Assembly (NCBI GenBank): GCA_903921965.1 | Contig: CAIXSE010000129.1 | Span: 1-6,386 of the forward strand | DNA from: an uncultured Thermoleophilia bacterium | GTDB lineage: Bacteria > Actinomycetota > Thermoleophilia > UBA2241 | Length of the DNA: 6,386 nucleotides | Reading direction: 5' to 3' | Part shown: one piece after another, positions 5,333-6,386 of the stretch | Position numbering within the stretch: the stretch's first letter is position 1 | Layout: the number at the start of each line of letters is the position of its first letter | Program-made: the position numbers and the translations under genes | Notes under the pieces: generated by a model | Database searches by the model: none | Seen by the model: only the letters and a program-made list of their open reading frames with translations | What the model was told of the DNA's origin: nothing

Positions 5333-5683
5333 ATGGAAGTCACCCGTTACGACGAGGCCCCGAGCTACGAGGCCCCCGGGCATTTCGACGTGTACGGCCT
5401 GCGCCTGCAGGGCTTCGAGGTCAGCAAGACGCGCAACTTCTGGATGAGCATCTCGCACTTCCTGCCGCAGGGCGGGTGCGAGTACGGCGCCACACCGCTC
5501 GAGAAGGTCTACTTCGTGCTCGACGGCGAGGTCACCATCACGACCGAGGAGGGCGAGGTCACTCTCAAAAAGTACGACTCGATCTACCTGGCTCCCAACG
5601 AGGCCCGTTCGATCCTGAACAAGACCAACTCGCCGGCGTCGATGCTCGTCGCGATGCCGTACCCCGAGCCGCGGGAGTTCTGA
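5333..5683 (+). CDS. Small cupin-domain protein lacking the canonical metal ligands
   Basis: This 116-residue single-domain protein starts at ATG 5333, with AAGGAG (5321-5326) 6 nt upstream and only 13 nt after the cyclase stop, so the two are surely one operon. The cupin beta-barrel pattern is visible: the strand-turn SHFLPQGG (41-48), EKVYFVLDGEVTI (57-69, motif 1 ending in the conserved Gly65), and DSIYLAPNEARSILNKTN (82-99, motif 2 region). All four usual metal-binding positions look replaced. The HxH of motif 1 falls in YGAT (51-54) with no His, the Glu six residues before Gly65 is K58 (E57 precedes it), and the motif 2 His is R92. It may therefore be a metal-free cupin acting as a binding protein, a partner of the cyclase, or an isomerase/cyclase that needs no metal. 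The domain call is firm; the function is unknown. Confidence 0.8.
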   Translation: MEVTRYDEAPSYEAPGHFDVYGLRLQGFEVSKTRNFWMSISHFLPQGGCEYGATPLEKVYFVLDGEVTITTEEGEVTLKKYDSIYLAPNEARSILNKTNSPASMLVAMPYPEPREF

Positions 5684-5695
5684 GAAGACCTTGAG

Positions 5696-5785
5696 GGGGC
5701 GGGCGCCGGGTGAGCCGACGGCCGCCCCGACCGGCACCCGCGGCGGCCGAGAGGTCACCGCGGGTGCCCGGCCGCCTCGCGGCCG
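5696..5785 (+). other. Run of three GC-rich hairpins in the cupin-BKACE gap
   Basis: The 130-nt gap between cupin and BKACE holds three possible stem-loops in a row: GGGGCGG/CCGCCCC (5696-5702 with 5722-5728); GGCACCCGCGG/CCGCGGGTGCC (5733-5743 with 5758-5768, a perfect 11-bp stem with a 14-nt loop); and CGGCCGC/GCGGCCG (5769-5775 with 5779-5785, 3-nt loop). None has a T tract. The middle one is the most convincing; the outer two could be chance in such GC-rich DNA. They may act as partial terminators or processing/stability elements that set BKACE expression relative to the two upstream genes. I see no promoter boxes in the gap. Confidence 0.45.
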
Positions 5786-5813
5786 CACGTCCCGACCACC
5801 TGGAGGAGGCCCC

Positions 5814-6386
5814 ATGCCCAATCCCATCATCACGGCGGCGCTGACAGGGCCTGTCGCCACCAAGGCCGACAACCCCGGGCTGCCGGGCAACGTGCCCGAG
5901 ATCGCGGCGGCGGCGAAGTCGTCGTACGAAGCCGGCGCGGCCGTCATCCACATCCACCTGCGCGACGACCGCGGCGAGATGACCGCCGACCTCGACGTCG
6001 CGAAGCGCACCGTCGAGGCCGTCCGCGAGGTCTGCCCCGGTATCGTGCAGCTCTCCACCGGCGGCCTGCAGTTCACCTACGAAGAGCGCATGCGGCTCGT
6101 CGAGGCCCGCCCGGCCATGGCCACGCTGAACCCGTGCACCATGACGTTCGGCATGGCCGAGTTCAAGAACCCGCCGAAGCAGATGATGGAGCTGGCGGCG
6201 CGCATGATCGAGCTCGGCGTGAAGCCCGAGGTCGAGATCTACGACACCGGCCACCTCGACTACATGCTGTACCTGCTCAAGAAGGAGCTCCTGGTGGAGC
6301 CGCTGCAGGTGTCGTTCGTGATGGGCGTGCACGGCGGCATGCGCGGCGACCCGGCGCTGCTCTCGTGGCTCGTGGGCGAGCTGCCG
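5814..6386 (+). CDS. Beta-keto acid cleavage enzyme (BKACE, DUF849/Kce family), 3' end outside window
   Basis: The frame is open from ATG 5814 to the window edge, giving 191 residues of a family that is usually about 270-310. A strong GGAGGAGG (5802-5809) precedes the start by 4 nt. The opening PIITAALTGPVAT (4-16), the zinc-binding HIH (H46, H48) in AAVIHIHLRDD, STGG (81-84), the TLNPCTMTFG block (104-113), PEVEIYDTGH (138-147) and SFVMGVHGGMRGDP are all hallmarks of the family. BKACEs are TIM-barrel zinc enzymes that condense acetyl-CoA with a beta-keto acid and split the product into acetoacetate and a new acyl-CoA; the founding member cleaves 3-keto-5-aminohexanoate in lysine fermentation, and another acts on dehydrocarnitine. 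The downstream Arg and Glu/Asp active-site residues lie beyond the window, so the specificity class cannot be judged. Its position after the cyclase and cupin suggests it is the carbon-cleaving step of this pathway. Confidence 0.95.
   Translation, partial: MPNPIITAALTGPVATKADNPGLPGNVPEIAAAAKSSYEAGAAVIHIHLRDDRGEMTADLDVAKRTVEAVREVCPGIVQLSTGGLQFTYEERMRLVEARPAMATLNPCTMTFGMAEFKNPPKQMMELAARMIELGVKPEVEIYDTGHLDYMLYLLKKELLVEPLQVSFVMGVHGGMRGDPALLSWLVGELP

Noticed and set aside
4045..5343. A 432-codon minus-strand frame opposite the cyclase
   Set aside because: It has no recognisable domain, is rich in Val/Gly/Ala/Leu repeats, and is fully explained as the complement of the cyclase coding strand.
5327..6332. 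Long minus-strand frames opposite the cupin and BKACE
   Set aside because: The + strand frames have unmistakable cupin and BKACE motifs; the minus frames show only composition-driven Arg/Pro-rich sequence.
1..6386. tRNA/rRNA genes, CRISPR arrays, insertion sequences, attachment sites
   Set aside because: No tRNA-like cloverleaf, no regularly spaced long repeats with unique spacers, no transposase or integrase motifs, and no flanking terminal inverted repeats were seen.

Overview
The window is a GC-rich stretch (roughly 70% G+C by eye) in which every convincing gene lies on the + strand. Codons are strongly G/C-ending, GTG starts occur beside ATG starts, and the two clear promoters have a TTGAC(A/G) -35 and a TAG(T/C)GT -10. 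This fits a high-GC bacterium, most likely an actinomycete relative (Actinomycetota). I cannot name the genus, and another high-GC phylum is not excluded.

Layout. (1) 1-408 is the 3' end of an IclR-family regulator, followed after 79 nt by a short-chain dehydrogenase (SDR-A, 488-1249). (2) 1250-1656 is a 407-nt non-coding region. It holds a C-rich tract, ~20-nt direct repeats, a good promoter (P1, 1427-1455), operator-like dyads and a ~195-nt leader. (3) P1 reads into SDR-B (1657-2454) and a 3-hydroxyacyl-CoA/beta-hydroxyacid dehydrogenase (2483-3424). After a very stable hairpin comes a second IclR-family gene (3493-4275), broken by one in-frame TAG at codon 136. (4) A second promoter (P2, 4272-4301), overlapping the stop codon of that gene and followed by tandem operator-like repeats, reads into a cyclase-family metal hydrolase (4360-5319), a small cupin (5333-5683) and, after a 130-nt hairpin-rich gap, a beta-keto acid cleavage enzyme (BKACE/DUF849) that runs off the right edge (5814-6386).

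Function. The content looks like a catabolic island for an unidentified small organic acid, or a ring/amide compound that yields one. The cyclase-family hydrolase could open a lactone, amide or other cyclic substrate. Two SDRs and the hydroxyacid dehydrogenase could oxidise hydroxyls to ketones. The BKACE would then cleave a beta-keto acid with acetyl-CoA, giving acetoacetate and a new acyl-CoA. The IclR proteins are the natural local regulators. P1 and P2 share a 12-nt -35 block and ATGCGGA-type half-sites, so they are probably controlled together. The substrate cannot be read from the sequence.

Points most worth checking are the amber-interrupted regulator, the cupin lacking all the usual metal ligands, the SDR lacking the tetrad Asn, the shared operator architecture of P1 and P2, and the dehydrogenase/BKACE pairing.
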